Assembly: GCF_034347425.1 (NCBI RefSeq)
Contig: NZ_CP133779.1
Span: 62,001-126,000, forward strand
From: Undibacterium sp. CCC3.4
GTDB lineage: Bacteria > Pseudomonadota > Gammaproteobacteria > Burkholderiales > Burkholderiaceae_D
Direction of reading: 5' to 3'
Length of the DNA stretch: 64,000 nt
Part shown: positions 1 to 9,287 of the stretch, one piece after another
How the letters are laid out: every line of letters begins with the position of its first letter
How positions within the stretch are numbered: the stretch's first letter is position 1
Notes under the pieces: model-generated
What the model was told of the DNA's origin: nothing
The model's database searches: none
What the model saw: the letters and a program-made list of their open reading frames with translations, nothing else
Translations under genes and position numbers: made by a program

Positions 1-2
1 AG

Positions 3-1631
3 CAGGCCGAAGAGGCTAGAAACAGTTTGAGCAAACAAGCACAGCAAGCCATCGCCGAGCAAATTTCGGTCAACAAATATACCGATTTTGATACCAGCTA
101 CGGGCCACCGACGCAAGTTAAACTCAATGGCTCCTGGACCGAATGGAGTAAGCAAGGAAAAAACCCCGGCAGCGACGAAGAAACCGAATTTGCCCGAAAT
201 ATCCTGGAAAAAAGCGTTTCACGGGTCACTCGCAATGTGCGCCAAGTCCGTGCCAGCGGCAGCTATGTGCGCACCGAAGACAGCGTGACAAGTACGGTAG
301 ACAACAGCACGAGCACCAACAAATTACTCTGTGCCTTTCGCTGGCTGAACAAAATATTCCGTGCCAGCGTGGTCGGCCATGGCCATCGTTTGATGATAGA
401 AATCATGCTCACACAACCGGCCGCAAGCTTACGACAACGACAGCTGCGCGATCAAACCGACAACTTTGACATGCCGGTTTCTCTGGCCGGAAATGGCATC
501 AACAGTTTTGCTCAAATAAGCCCGGACAACTATGCGCGCTTGGCCGCAGCATATGGCGCAACGGATGTTATGCCGCCGCCGGCGGCGCAAAAGTACCTGT
601 CTGCCACCCTGTGTAATGGCGAACGGAAATCTTTACGCGTGCCAGCCGGGTATTGTGTCAATCAAGTATTTTTGACCTATGTGAGCGAAGCGGCCGACGC
701 GAACAGCCCGACCATCTTGATAGGTCGTGAGAAATTCCAAGCGAGTGACGACCCGACCAAAACCCGCACCTTCGGTGAAGACGATACGATCGCCTTATGC
801 GTGCTGGCTCATGCTGCCACGCCAGCAGTTCCGGCACCAGCGCCAGCAGCCGCTCCGGCAGTCGCGCCATCATCCGTGCCGGCACCGAGCGCCGATGATC
901 CGGCGCTCGCGCCCGTTGCAGTGCCGGAGCAGATGCCGGGTGCACCAATCGAAGTGCTGGCCAATGTTATCATCGCATGCGAACCCAGCCCGGCGCTGTT
1001 CGATGCATGGCGCATTCAAACCTATGAAACCTTGTTGCGCGGGTATCAACAGCAACTCGAACAAGTGCGCCGCGCGCCCAAAGTGGCACCGCCCAACACG
1101 CGCAAACAAATTCGCCAGCAGTTGCGTCAAGCTTGCACACGCTTGCTGTCACAACGCGCTGCCGCGCTCTGCGTACCTGCCGCTGGCGCCAATGACGCGC
1201 CCGCCAGCGCCAATCTGATCGATCCATGGGAAATACAATTCATCGCTGAACTGTTCGAATGGCATCAAATGAGTGCACATTTTTATGCCGTCTCCGATAC
1301 CGTTACCCTACAAGAATTAAGCAGCTGCGACGACAGCGCCTGGGCCGAATTTTTACACGCCGATATGGCACGTATTCTCTTGCCGGTCGTGCCGGCACAA
1401 GAAGCCGTACTGCTGTACTACTTATCGAGCGGACAGCGCTGGCAAGGCCAAGCGGAACTGGCACCGGTGGATAGCGTCAATGCCGCACTAGTGTTGGAAC
1501 TGAAACGCATGCAAGCAGCTGGGCCGACACACCCGGCACACGCAGACTGGGAAATTATCGTTCCCACCACGATGCAAATTCAAGATACCGATTTCAGCGT
1601 CAGCCCGGCCCCCATGGCGAGCCGGACATGA
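3..1631 (+). CDS. Unknown protein, 5' end outside window
   Basis: The frame is open to the left edge of the window, so this is the C-terminal part of a longer protein; an internal TTG at 27 is not a convincing start. At least 543 residues are visible. I do not recognise the family. A linker rich in Ala and Pro lies near residues 265-300 and separates an N-terminal part from a helical, Arg/Gln-rich C-terminal part. There is no signal peptide or membrane segment in the visible part. Its stop overlaps the start of the tail-collar gene by 4 bases, so it is in an operon with tail-collar and GH19 lysin genes. By context it may be a structural or effector component of a phage tail or contractile injection system; that is inference from neighbours only. 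Confidence 0.6.
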   Translation, partial: QAEEARNSLSKQAQQAIAEQISVNKYTDFDTSYGPPTQVKLNGSWTEWSKQGKNPGSDEETEFARNILEKSVSRVTRNVRQVRASGSYVRTEDSVTSTVDNSTSTNKLLCAFRWLNKIFRASVVGHGHRLMIEIMLTQPAASLRQRQLRDQTDNFDMPVSLAGNGINSFAQISPDNYARLAAAYGATDVMPPPAAQKYLSATLCNGERKSLRVPAGYCVNQVFLTYVSEAADANSPTILIGREKFQASDDPTKTRTFGEDDTIALCVLAHAATPAVPAPAPAAAPAVAPSSVPAPSADDPALAPVAVPEQMPGAPIEVLANVIIACEPSPALFDAWRIQTYETLLRGYQQQLEQVRRAPKVAPPNTRKQIRQQLRQACTRLLSQRAAALCVPAAGANDAPASANLIDPWEIQFIAELFEWHQMSAHFYAVSDTVTLQELSSCDDSAWAEFLHADMARILLPVVPAQEAVLLYYLSSGQRWQGQAELAPVDSVNAALVLELKRMQAAGPTHPAHADWEIIVPTTMQIQDTDFSVSPAPMASRT

Positions 1632-2227
1632 TGCCGCGCGGATTATCCCACCGCCCTCATTGGCCAACCCCGCTGCCAACGCCGCAAGTATTTGGCAACA
1701 TTTTGCCGGTAGGTGCCATCATCGCCTTTGCCGGCCAACTCGGCACGTCGGCCAACAGCAATCTGGAAGCCTCCGGTTGGATGCTGTGCGATGGCCGCAG
1801 CCTGGCGATCTCGATGTACCAAGAGTTATACGCCTACCTCGGTTTTCAGTATGGTGGTAGCGACGAAGCGTTTCTCATTCCCGACTTGCGCGGTTATTTC
1901 CTGCGCGGTGCCGACCCCGACGCCAAAATCGACCAAGATGCCGCGCATCGCCAGCCGCTGGGCAGTGGGAAACCAAGCGATGTCGGTTCGCTGCAAAGCG
2001 ATGCATTGCAAAACCACGTCCATCTGGCCGCGCCAGGCGGCGTGCCGGTGCCGACCTCCGGCCCGCCGCTGGCCTCAGCGATCGCGCCGATTGCACCGAC
2101 TGCAGCAGTAGACAGTGGCACCACGTCGGCCGATAGCGTGCACATCAGTGCGCACGAAACCCGGCCTAAAAACATTTCCGTTCATTATGTGATTCGTTTC
2201 ACCAACCGCTTGCACCATCCGACTTGA
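1628..2227 (+). CDS. Phage tail collar domain protein
   Basis: This 199-residue protein carries a tail-collar (microcystin-dependent-protein-like) domain. A GxIxxFAG segment is followed by SGWMLCDG, then the typical IPDLRGYFLRGAD core, with HVH and C-terminal N-V-Y-x-I-R residues near the end. Proteins of this family form trimeric short tail fibres or related adhesin tips. The start codon overlaps the upstream stop (ATGA), suggesting translational coupling. The region before residue 25 is Pro-rich and non-domain. The neighbouring GH19 gene suggests a phage tail, tailocin or extracellular contractile module whose main body lies to the left. The collar assignment is firm; the biological particle is inferred. 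Confidence 0.85.
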   Translation: MMPRGLSHRPHWPTPLPTPQVFGNILPVGAIIAFAGQLGTSANSNLEASGWMLCDGRSLAISMYQELYAYLGFQYGGSDEAFLIPDLRGYFLRGADPDAKIDQDAAHRQPLGSGKPSDVGSLQSDALQNHVHLAAPGGVPVPTSGPPLASAIAPIAPTAAVDSGTTSADSVHISAHETRPKNISVHYVIRFTNRLHHPT

Positions 2228-2259
2228 TGCACGCCGCACTTGTGATGAAAGAACATACC

Positions 2260-2904
2260 ATGACTATCGTGATCGATCCCAAACGTATCCTCCGCTATGC
2301 CAACCGGCCCAGGCCCAGCTATGTCAGCAGCTTGGCCCAAGCCCAGGCAATGTATGATCGCTACGGCATCTCAGCCAATGCCCTGCGAGCGGCGCACTTC
2401 ACCGCGCAAATCATGTATGAATCTCAAGCCTTGAGAGCCGAGCAAGAAAATCTCAACTACTCGGCCAATCGCCTCGCCGCCGTTTGGCCCAGCCGTTTCC
2501 AACCACGCGGCCCGCTCAACCCGGCCGACTACGCGCATCAGCCGCAAGCACTGGCAGACTACGTCTACGGCAATAAGAACGGCAATACCGAAGCCGATGA
2601 CGGTTACCGCTTTCGCGGTCGCGGCCTGCTACAACTCACCTTCAAGAGCAACTACGCCGCTGCTACACGCGCTTTGCAAAAACTCAAGCCGATGGCACCC
2701 GACCTGTGTCTGAACCCCGATGCGGTCACCGAGCCAGACTGGGCTTTGGCGGTCGCCGCCGCAGTATGGGAAGCCAAGGGGTGCAACGGCTATGCCGACC
2801 ACGACAATATCAATAAGGTCACACGCGCCATCAATGGCGGCGAAAACGGACTGGCGGAGCGGAAAATTTGGCTGCGGATGATGAAGCAGCTCTTCGGCGT
2901 GTGA
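2260..2904 (+). CDS. GH19 chitinase-like lysin (endolysin)
   Basis: This is a 214-residue glycoside hydrolase family 19 enzyme, predicted to cleave peptidoglycan or chitin. The GH19 pattern is visible: an HFTAQIMYES segment with the first catalytic Glu, then EQENLNYSA with the second acidic residue, and the YRFRGRGLLQLT motif that shapes the substrate cleft. The C-terminal NKVTRAINGG segment is also typical. No signal peptide is present, as in phage endolysins released through a holin or delivered by a tail. Upstream in-frame starts exist at 2224 (TTG), 2227 and 2248. I chose 2260 because the protein then begins directly at the domain and a weak GAAAG lies upstream. It is the last gene of the tail-like cluster. 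Confidence 0.85.
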   Translation: MTIVIDPKRILRYANRPRPSYVSSLAQAQAMYDRYGISANALRAAHFTAQIMYESQALRAEQENLNYSANRLAAVWPSRFQPRGPLNPADYAHQPQALADYVYGNKNGNTEADDGYRFRGRGLLQLTFKSNYAAATRALQKLKPMAPDLCLNPDAVTEPDWALAVAAAVWEAKGCNGYADHDNINKVTRAINGGENGLAERKIWLRMMKQLFGV

Positions 2905-2946
2905 AGCTGCTGTCGTGACGACAGCAGGTGCAAGTGATCAGTGCGA

Positions 2947-3381
2947 CTAACGCGTAGTGTTATCGCCTTGAAGATCCGGATCGTTCCCGACCTGCGGATC
3001 AAAATTGATATTCATCGGATGGTCGTAGTGAATACTGGCTTCATCTTTGTCTTTGAATTCCAAGGTCACATGTATCTGTTCCACCACCGAATTTTTATCA
3101 CTGAAAGTAATCATCTTGCGATCAACCGAAATACTTGGGTGGCTAAATTGTGGAGCAAGGTAAGGTTTTTTCTTGCTCATTCCATGAAACACAATATTTT
3201 CCGGTGTTTCAGGAATGATTTGATAATTGATGATCGTATCGGTATGAATAACCGAAATCGACGCAGGGACGCAGGTGACTTGATACTGTCGATGATCACC
3301 CGCATTTCCTTTCCCCTCAGGCACAGGTATCACCGTCACTTGAATGTTAATAAAATCGGGTATGGCGAATGCTGGTCTCAT
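2947..3381 (-). CDS. Small unknown protein, possibly DP-EP family
   Basis: This 144-residue protein has alternating beta-strand-like sequence, no signal peptide, and a conserved-looking C-terminal FDPQVGNDPD segment. That ending reminds me of the DP-EP family of uncharacterised Ig-like bacterial proteins, but I cannot confirm it. Its start overlaps the stop of the large STAND NTPase gene by 4 bases (ATGA), so the two are almost certainly co-translated. A role as a partner, sensor or effector of the NTPase is inference from this coupling. The C-terminal tail is rich in Asp and polar residues. Confidence 0.6.
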   Translation of the reverse strand: MRPAFAIPDFINIQVTVIPVPEGKGNAGDHRQYQVTCVPASISVIHTDTIINYQIIPETPENIVFHGMSKKKPYLAPQFSHPSISVDRKMITFSDKNSVVEQIHVTLEFKDKDEASIHYDHPMNINFDPQVGNDPDLQGDNTTR

Positions 3382-6300
3382 AGTTTTTCCCTTATCTTCA
3401 GTTGTGAAATAGAACGGATGTATGCAAATTCGTGATAGCCCATTCTGGCTAATTCAGCGATCGCATTTGGAACGGCCTTGCTCTGCCCCAGACAAAGTTG
3501 TGCTCGCACCCAGGGATCAAGAATTCTGAAATCTGCCTTACCGGGCGCATCCACACCAATCAAAGCTTCCACCTTTTGACACGCCACTCTCGCAGCAGCG
3601 GTGTCACCTGCAGCAGCAGCAATTTCCGACGCAAGCAACAGCGCGTTGACGAAAGCCACGCGAGCATGAAAATCGGATTGATTCTTTGTATAAAGCATCT
3701 CAAGGACACGTAAGGATACGTCAATTTGATGCTTTGCATCATCAAAATGATGAATATCTAACAAGATCACCGCAGTATTCCTATGTGCTGTCGCCTCTAA
3801 GCGTAATAATAAGGATTTCGTGGGATCAAGACGCGCCATAGAACTGAGCTCTCGCGTCACGTGCTCCAACTCTGGTAAGAGCTTGGACGCGCCGCCTCGA
3901 TACCCGAGAATTTGTAACTCTCGCAATTGCGCAGAGAGTCGATTCGACTGCCACACCCGATTACTCGGTTCCCTCTCAAGAATCGCCGTCAGTATCTTCT
4001 GCGATTGACGGTAATCGGCCAAGGCACTGTTTTCCTGCCCGAGCGCCAGCGCCAAATCGGCCCGGTGCTGCAAGGCTCGCGATACCCGATTCGACCACAA
4101 GGCATCGCCGGGCGCGGCATCTGAAAGTTTTTTAGTGATGTGCAACTCGCGCTCATACATTTGCAGCGCCTCGCTCAATTCCCCGATCGCCTCCTTGCTC
4201 GATCCCAACCACGATAAACTATCAGCCAATTCGGCAGCCACGACGCGCTGCTCCGGTTCACGCAGCAACGCGCGGGTTTTCAAATCGACCGAGAGCAAGA
4301 ATTCTTTGGCCGCCGCCTGCGGATTGCCGCGTTTCAAGGCCAAGGTACCGAGATTATTGTGTGCATACGATTGCTCTATCCACACCGCGACATTGCCGGG
4401 GTCAAGGCTGGACAAGCGATCGCTGTAAACTTGGTATTGTTTGAAAAAGCCTTCGGCACCCACCCAATCACTTTGGTCCAAACAAATTTGTCCCTGCCAG
4501 AAGGCATTGACACCGAGTTGTTTGAGTATCGTCTTATTATTGTGTGCAGCATCGAGCTGCGCCAGCAGTATGGCTCGGGAATTTTTCAGGGCATGGAGAG
4601 CCAACTGCGGATTGCCGCGCGCAATATTAACTTCGGCAATCACTTCCAAGGCCTTGGCGCGCTGGGTCTGTGAAATCGAATTCGACACTTCCTGGTCAGA
4701 CAGCGACAAATATTCGAGCGCTTTGGCACTGATACTGTCGAGCAAATCCAAGCGTCCCAGCGGGCGCAACTTATCGGCGAAATCGCCGAGCATGAATTCC
4801 ATCAATCCTTCCGCTTCATGGCGGCGCTGCTGCGCTGTTTGTTTCGCGGCAATGGCGCTGAGTCCCAAACCAATCGCCAACACCGTCAAGCTCAACAAGG
4901 CAATCAATACCAGCAAGCGCCGTCGTTCGCGCCATCTGGCCTTGGCATTGGAAGCATGAATGTAGCCGATCTCCAGCTGCGAGAGCGAAAAACTGCCGAG
5001 CTTGAGCAAAGCCCGCGCCTCATGCAATTGCTTTCCGTGCGGCAATAGTAAATCGGGCGAGTGCTTTTCTTTGAACCATCGCGATGCCGATAAGGCGACA
5101 CGGCTGCGTACCCGCAGCGCCTCTCGATGCTCAGCAATCCACGCGGTCACCCGTGCCCAGCGCCGCAGCAAGGCTTCATGCGCCACACCAAAGCCAGCCT
5201 CTTGGCCGACCAGTTCGCTGACAAACAGCCGGGCCTCAACAAAGGCGGTAACGAGCTCGCGTTCTGCGACAGAATGCAAGGCAGACCATGGCACCCGCAC
5301 ACTCGTCACGATTTCTTCATTTTCACTCAAGGCGACCAGCAAGGACAAAATCCGCGGCAACAGTCCTCGCTGCAGCTCACTCAGCGTGCTGAGCACTTCA
5401 TCGGCGCGTCGGCCCAGCGCGCCTTCGACTCCGCCGAGTTGGTGAAACGCCGCAAAACTCAGCTCGTCCTGATCCGACCGTAAACGATATAATTCTTGCA
5501 ATGTATATTGCAATAATGGCAGTGCATCAGGCCGTCCAAGCGCACTCGCGCACAGCACATCATCAAGGCGAGCCTGGGTGTGCGCATCGACGGCAAAACG
5601 CAAATTGGCCGCTTGCGCCGGCAAGCGAATAATTTGTGCGATATCTGCGTTCGTCGGTGGAGTCAGATCAAAATGTGCGCCGTGTGCCTTGCCAGCCATT
5701 AAGAACGGACACTCGGCGATGTACGGATAAAAATCATTCCTACAAGCAACAATCAACAACACCGCATTGCTGCGCGCAAAAGCATCCAGCACCGCAATGA
5801 AGTCCCCGCGTGCAGCCACCGACACATGGGGAGAAGTAAATACCGCTTCGTAACGATCGACAAATAATGCCAAGCGTCGATACGGCGGCGCTAGGGCTTG
5901 CGTGAGCAAGGTGTTTTGCAAGTGAGCAATAACTGACATGACATCGTCGGCCAAACGCTGCCCTAGAGAAATACTACTGGCACCGGCAAACACATCCGTG
6001 CCGGCAATTTGCCAATCGATCAAGGCACTGCCCAAAGCAGTCAATAATGGCTGATCACCGGTATCAGCCAGATCAAGCATCGTCACCGAGACCAATTGCA
6101 GCGACGCTTGAGGCCCCTGCCCATGCATTAATTTGGGCAACAGCCCGGCCCGTATCAACGAGGTTTTACCAGATCCGCTCGGGCCAAGCACCACGGTAAG
6201 CGCTTGCGGGCGTCTGACACTGGCTTTCACTGTTTGCAATAATTGCTCAATAGCATTATCACGCCCAAAAAAAACCTCCGCATACTCTTCCACGAATGCT

Positions 6301-6707
6301 TGCAAACCACGAAACGGTGATTTCCCTGCCCAATTTTCCTGCCGACCGACCGCGACCGCTCGCACCGTAGCGACGATGCGGTAGCCGCGTTTGCGTATCG
6401 TTTCTATATAAACCGGTGCCTTGGCATCATCACCCAAGACATGGCGCAATTGGGCGATCACTTTGTGCACCGGATTGTCACCGAATAAAGTTGTGCCCCA
6501 ACACAATTGCAATAACTCTTCCGCACTGACCACCATAGCGGCCCGCTCGCACAACACCACCAGCACATCCATCGCACGCGGCTCGATTTGGCGACTGATT
6601 TCCTCGCGTAAAACCGTCTTGCTTGACGGACTGACCAAGCAATCCGCCAGGTAAAAAGCACCTTGCTCGAAGTAACTACGCTTATTGAGAGCAGACAAAA
6701 CCGGCAT
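3378..6707 (-). CDS. Winged-helix STAND NTPase with TM segment and TPR-like C-terminus
   Basis: This is a protein of about 1109 residues. Residues 15-115 form an OmpR/CadC-type winged-helix DNA-binding domain (EPRAMDVLVVL, then ETIRKRGYRI). A novel-STAND NTPase module follows, with Walker A GPSGSGKT at 175-182 and a Walker B-like LALFVDRYEAVF near 279-290. A hydrophobic segment after RRRLL around residue 640 is a probable membrane anchor. The rest is helical and TPR-like. The ATG at 6705-6707 is preferred over the TTG at 6746 because it directly precedes the domain. The arrangement resembles CadC-like membrane-bound regulators fused to a signalling NTPase. The gene is divergent from another winged-helix gene and coupled to a small downstream gene. 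The target genes cannot be read from the sequence. Confidence 0.8.
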   Translation of the reverse strand: MPVLSALNKRSYFEQGAFYLADCLVSPSSKTVLREEISRQIEPRAMDVLVVLCERAAMVVSAEELLQLCWGTTLFGDNPVHKVIAQLRHVLGDDAKAPVYIETIRKRGYRIVATVRAVAVGRQENWAGKSPFRGLQAFVEEYAEVFFGRDNAIEQLLQTVKASVRRPQALTVVLGPSGSGKTSLIRAGLLPKLMHGQGPQASLQLVSVTMLDLADTGDQPLLTALGSALIDWQIAGTDVFAGASSISLGQRLADDVMSVIAHLQNTLLTQALAPPYRRLALFVDRYEAVFTSPHVSVAARGDFIAVLDAFARSNAVLLIVACRNDFYPYIAECPFLMAGKAHGAHFDLTPPTNADIAQIIRLPAQAANLRFAVDAHTQARLDDVLCASALGRPDALPLLQYTLQELYRLRSDQDELSFAAFHQLGGVEGALGRRADEVLSTLSELQRGLLPRILSLLVALSENEEIVTSVRVPWSALHSVAERELVTAFVEARLFVSELVGQEAGFGVAHEALLRRWARVTAWIAEHREALRVRSRVALSASRWFKEKHSPDLLLPHGKQLHEARALLKLGSFSLSQLEIGYIHASNAKARWRERRRLLVLIALLSLTVLAIGLGLSAIAAKQTAQQRRHEAEGLMEFMLGDFADKLRPLGRLDLLDSISAKALEYLSLSDQEVSNSISQTQRAKALEVIAEVNIARGNPQLALHALKNSRAILLAQLDAAHNNKTILKQLGVNAFWQGQICLDQSDWVGAEGFFKQYQVYSDRLSSLDPGNVAVWIEQSYAHNNLGTLALKRGNPQAAAKEFLLSVDLKTRALLREPEQRVVAAELADSLSWLGSSKEAIGELSEALQMYERELHITKKLSDAAPGDALWSNRVSRALQHRADLALALGQENSALADYRQSQKILTAILEREPSNRVWQSNRLSAQLRELQILGYRGGASKLLPELEHVTRELSSMARLDPTKSLLLRLEATAHRNTAVILLDIHHFDDAKHQIDVSLRVLEMLYTKNQSDFHARVAFVNALLLASEIAAAAGDTAAARVACQKVEALIGVDAPGKADFRILDPWVRAQLCLGQSKAVPNAIAELARMGYHEFAYIRSISQLKIREKL

Positions 6708-6920
6708 AGTCAATTCACGATCATAAAATAAACTGTTTATAAACAATTACTTATCAACCGGAAGGTAAGCGGAAGGTCAATCTGTGCGAGACGGCCTAGA
6801 GTTTATCTTGTGTCATGCAAATACGTCTAGCAATTATTTGCCAAACAGAAACATATTCAGCGCCAATAAGATTGGCAATTTACCCATGTAAGGTCTCAGG
6901 AGAGAATCATTAACTCATCA
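6708..6920. promoter_or_regulatory. Divergent intergenic region between two winged-helix regulators
   Basis: These 213 bases separate the STAND regulator (leftward) from the TolB-like regulator (rightward) and must hold both promoters. The sequence is AT-rich next to the leftward gene, including the palindromic TGTTTATAAACA at 6734-6745, a plausible operator. A GGAGAG ribosome-binding site lies at about 6899-6904. Confidence 0.45.
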
Positions 6921-7742
6921 GTGATGTATACGCCAGGGCTCGCAGCCAGCCTGCCCCAAGCCCCGCTCAACCATGCCATCGAAGGAACAGCCGGCATTGA
7001 TGGACTCGAAATTCGCGCCGCCTTGGCCCAAGTGCTGGACAGTGCACCCTTTGTCAAATCGAGACGGATGTGCCTGTTGCTGCGGTTTTTAATCGAAAAG
7101 CAACTTGCCAATGCAATCCGCGATATCACCGAATACAGCATAGGCATCGAAGTGTTTGAGCGCGATCCGGCCTCTTACAATACGGGTGAAGATCCTATCG
7201 TACGTGTCCAAATCGGCCGACTGCGTGAAAAACTCAAAGCGTTTTACGCCACGATGGGCCACAACGTCAACCTGCACATCACCATTCCCTTAGGACATTA
7301 CATGCCCGTAATTCGACGCTCCGCGGTGAGAGTCGCCGAGATCAAGCATCGCCACCGACTAGCGGCATTTCCCCTAAAATACCTTTCCGACAACAGCGCC
7401 GGGGTCTGCTTTACCGAAGGCTTGAGCGAAGAATTGTCGCACCAACTGTTCCGCGAATTCGGCGACAAAATCGTCTCGCACACATTCGCCCGCCAGTACA
7501 ACATCCATGAAGGAGACATGGCAGACGCCGGCCTGCAAGCAGGGGTCAGCCACTTTCTGGAAGGCAGCATCCGCGTCGAGGGCCATTTCATCAGAACATC
7601 GTTTCGGATGCTCGACGCCAAAGCTGGTTGCATCGCTTGGTCGATACAATGCGACCATCAAGCGGCGTTTTCGATACACTTGCAGGAAGCCGTGGCAAGT
7701 TCCGTCTGTGCCTCCTTAGAACAGTATTTTGCCGGCAGATAG
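6921..7742 (+). CDS. Winged-helix regulator with TolB-like sensory domain
   Basis: This protein of about 273 residues has an N-terminal module (FLIEKQLAN to DPIVRVQIGRLREKL) typical of the winged-helix-like N-terminus of adenylate-cyclase-associated and TolB-like regulators. A TolB-like domain follows (FPLKYLSDN, FTEGLSEELSHQL, FLEGSIRVEG) from about residue 145. The family is thought to integrate periplasmic or metabolic signals into transcription. No membrane segment is visible. The start is uncertain: GTG 6921 and ATG 6924 are about 18 bases from the good GGAGAG, whereas an in-frame ATT at 6909 is ideally spaced. It is divergent from the STAND regulator, and shared control is likely but inferred. 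Confidence 0.7.
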   Translation: MMYTPGLAASLPQAPLNHAIEGTAGIDGLEIRAALAQVLDSAPFVKSRRMCLLLRFLIEKQLANAIRDITEYSIGIEVFERDPASYNTGEDPIVRVQIGRLREKLKAFYATMGHNVNLHITIPLGHYMPVIRRSAVRVAEIKHRHRLAAFPLKYLSDNSAGVCFTEGLSEELSHQLFREFGDKIVSHTFARQYNIHEGDMADAGLQAGVSHFLEGSIRVEGHFIRTSFRMLDAKAGCIAWSIQCDHQAAFSIHLQEAVASSVCASLEQYFAGR

Positions 7743-7759
7743 CAATGTCAGCCCAATGT

Positions 7760-8377
7760 TCATTTGGCCCGCTGGCCCCACAAGATTTCCGGATCGGCCA
7801 AACGGCTGCCGGTATGATCACTGATGATGATTTGCGGGACGCCAGTCATACCGTAGCTACGTATCAACGCTTGTGAATGTTGCATGCGTGCATAATTGAC
7901 CGAATTCAGCTCTGCATCAGCTTGTGCCAGACGTTCAGCCGCCGCAACACAAGCGATCTCGTTCAACAGTACCGTCACCACTCGCAAGTCCGTGATGTCC
8001 AATCCACGGACATAGCGCGCCAGTTGAAAATGCTTCAAGGCTGCCAGTTCATACTGCGGTGCCGTCAGAGAAACCGCCGTCAGTGCCAATGTCGCGCAAG
8101 CCGAATCGAAACGACTGCCATGTTGACCCAGCACTTGGCTGCGATATGCTTGACTGAAAACTTGGCCGGTTTTCTCAGCAATGCGCAAGTCATGCGACCA
8201 AGCGATTTCGGCAAAGCCAGCATCCATAATGCGCCCGCCAGCCCCAGCGAATAAGCCGGTAGGCGACAACTGTACGAGAAAACCCGCTTGTTGCGCCAAA
8301 CGTTCAATGGCGGGTGCGGCACCGTAACACCAGCCGCATAAGGGATCAAACAAATAAGTCAGCGTGCTTAACATCAT
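7760..8377 (-). CDS. DsbA-family thioredoxin-like protein
   Basis: This 205-residue thioredoxin-fold protein of the DsbA/FrnE type carries the redox motif C14-G-W-C17 in FDPLCGWCYG. The cis-proline region appears as GMTGVPQIII near the C-terminus. It has no signal peptide, so it is probably a cytoplasmic DsbA-like oxidoreductase rather than the periplasmic thiol oxidase. ATG 8375-8377 was chosen over the in-frame TTG at 8389 because a GGGAAA lies just upstream. It follows the MBL-fold gene on the same strand after about 43 bases, and both are probably controlled by the divergent LysR gene. Confidence 0.8.
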   Translation of the reverse strand: MMLSTLTYLFDPLCGWCYGAAPAIERLAQQAGFLVQLSPTGLFAGAGGRIMDAGFAEIAWSHDLRIAEKTGQVFSQAYRSQVLGQHGSRFDSACATLALTAVSLTAPQYELAALKHFQLARYVRGLDITDLRVVTVLLNEIACVAAAERLAQADAELNSVNYARMQHSQALIRSYGMTGVPQIIISDHTGSRLADPEILWGQRAK

Positions 8378-8420
8378 GTCATTTCCCAATTTTTTGCGTC
8401 AAAATAGATGGCGGCAAGCA

Positions 8421-9287
8421 CTACCATTTCATTTCGCCTGTATTGACCTTGGCACCAATTTCCAAGGACATGGTACCAGTACCGAGCTGTGGATAAGCTT
8501 GTTGCATGGCCTTGATCAAGCCGGTGCTATCTTTATTCGCAGCGAGATTTTTTTCAAAGCTTTGCAGATAATCCTTGGTGAAAGTGATCGCACTGGCATC
8601 GGTTTTCGTTCCGGCCGCCATGTGACCCGGCACCACGATCTCCGGCTTGAGGGCCGCCATCTCATCGAGTTGCGCGATCCAAGCAGCGCGCTCGGCGACA
8701 GTTTGCGTGTCTGCCGTCCATACGTGGGCATTGCCGACCACAGCGATATTACCGGCGATGGTTTTGATAGCGGGAATCCAAACATACGGGCGATGCGCCA
8801 AGATGCCGCTGGTGCCGCGAATTTCTATGGTTTGCCCCTCGAGCTGGAGAAAGGGCGCCGACAAGGCACGTGGCAGCACCGGTGCATGCGGTGCATTGGT
8901 AGCCATTTTCGGCCCCCAAAAGGCCAGCTTAGCCTGCATCTTGGCGGCCAGCTTTTCCAATACAGCCGGCGTCGTCACCACATCGGCCTGGGGGAAAATC
9001 ACTTTTAAGATTTCCGCCCCAAAGTAATAGTCGGGGTCAGCCTGACTGATGTAGATGGTGCGCAATTGCTTGCCGCTATCGAGCACCTTGGCGGCAATAC
9101 GTAGCGCATCGGCACGCGTGAAGCCGCTGTCGATCACGATGGCTTCGGTTTCGCCATACACCAACGTGGCATTGACGTTGAAACTACCGGCATCGGCAGT
9201 ATAAACTTGCACAGTCAACGGTGCAGCAGCCAGACTGGCGTGCGAAGCAAGGGCCAGCGAGGCCGCGAAAAGTGTGGTGCGTAGCAT
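8421..9287 (-). CDS. Exported MBL-fold protein with altered metal motif
   Basis: This 288-residue protein starts with a clear Sec signal peptide (hydrophobic residues 4-20, cleavage after LAAA). The rest has the metallo-beta-lactamase fold order: VIDSGFTR strand, ISQADPDYYFG where HxHxDH is expected, and VVPGHM near the C-terminus. In this copy the usual His residues of HxHxDH are Gln, Asp and Tyr, so the first zinc site appears lost or rebuilt. That suggests a non-hydrolytic, binding or mono-metal role. It is co-directional with the DsbA-like gene and divergent from a LysR regulator. The fold is assigned by pattern; substrate unknown. Confidence 0.75.
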   Translation of the reverse strand: MLRTTLFAASLALASHASLAAAPLTVQVYTADAGSFNVNATLVYGETEAIVIDSGFTRADALRIAAKVLDSGKQLRTIYISQADPDYYFGAEILKVIFPQADVVTTPAVLEKLAAKMQAKLAFWGPKMATNAPHAPVLPRALSAPFLQLEGQTIEIRGTSGILAHRPYVWIPAIKTIAGNIAVVGNAHVWTADTQTVAERAAWIAQLDEMAALKPEIVVPGHMAAGTKTDASAITFTKDYLQSFEKNLAANKDSTGLIKAMQQAYPQLGTGTMSLEIGAKVNTGEMKW

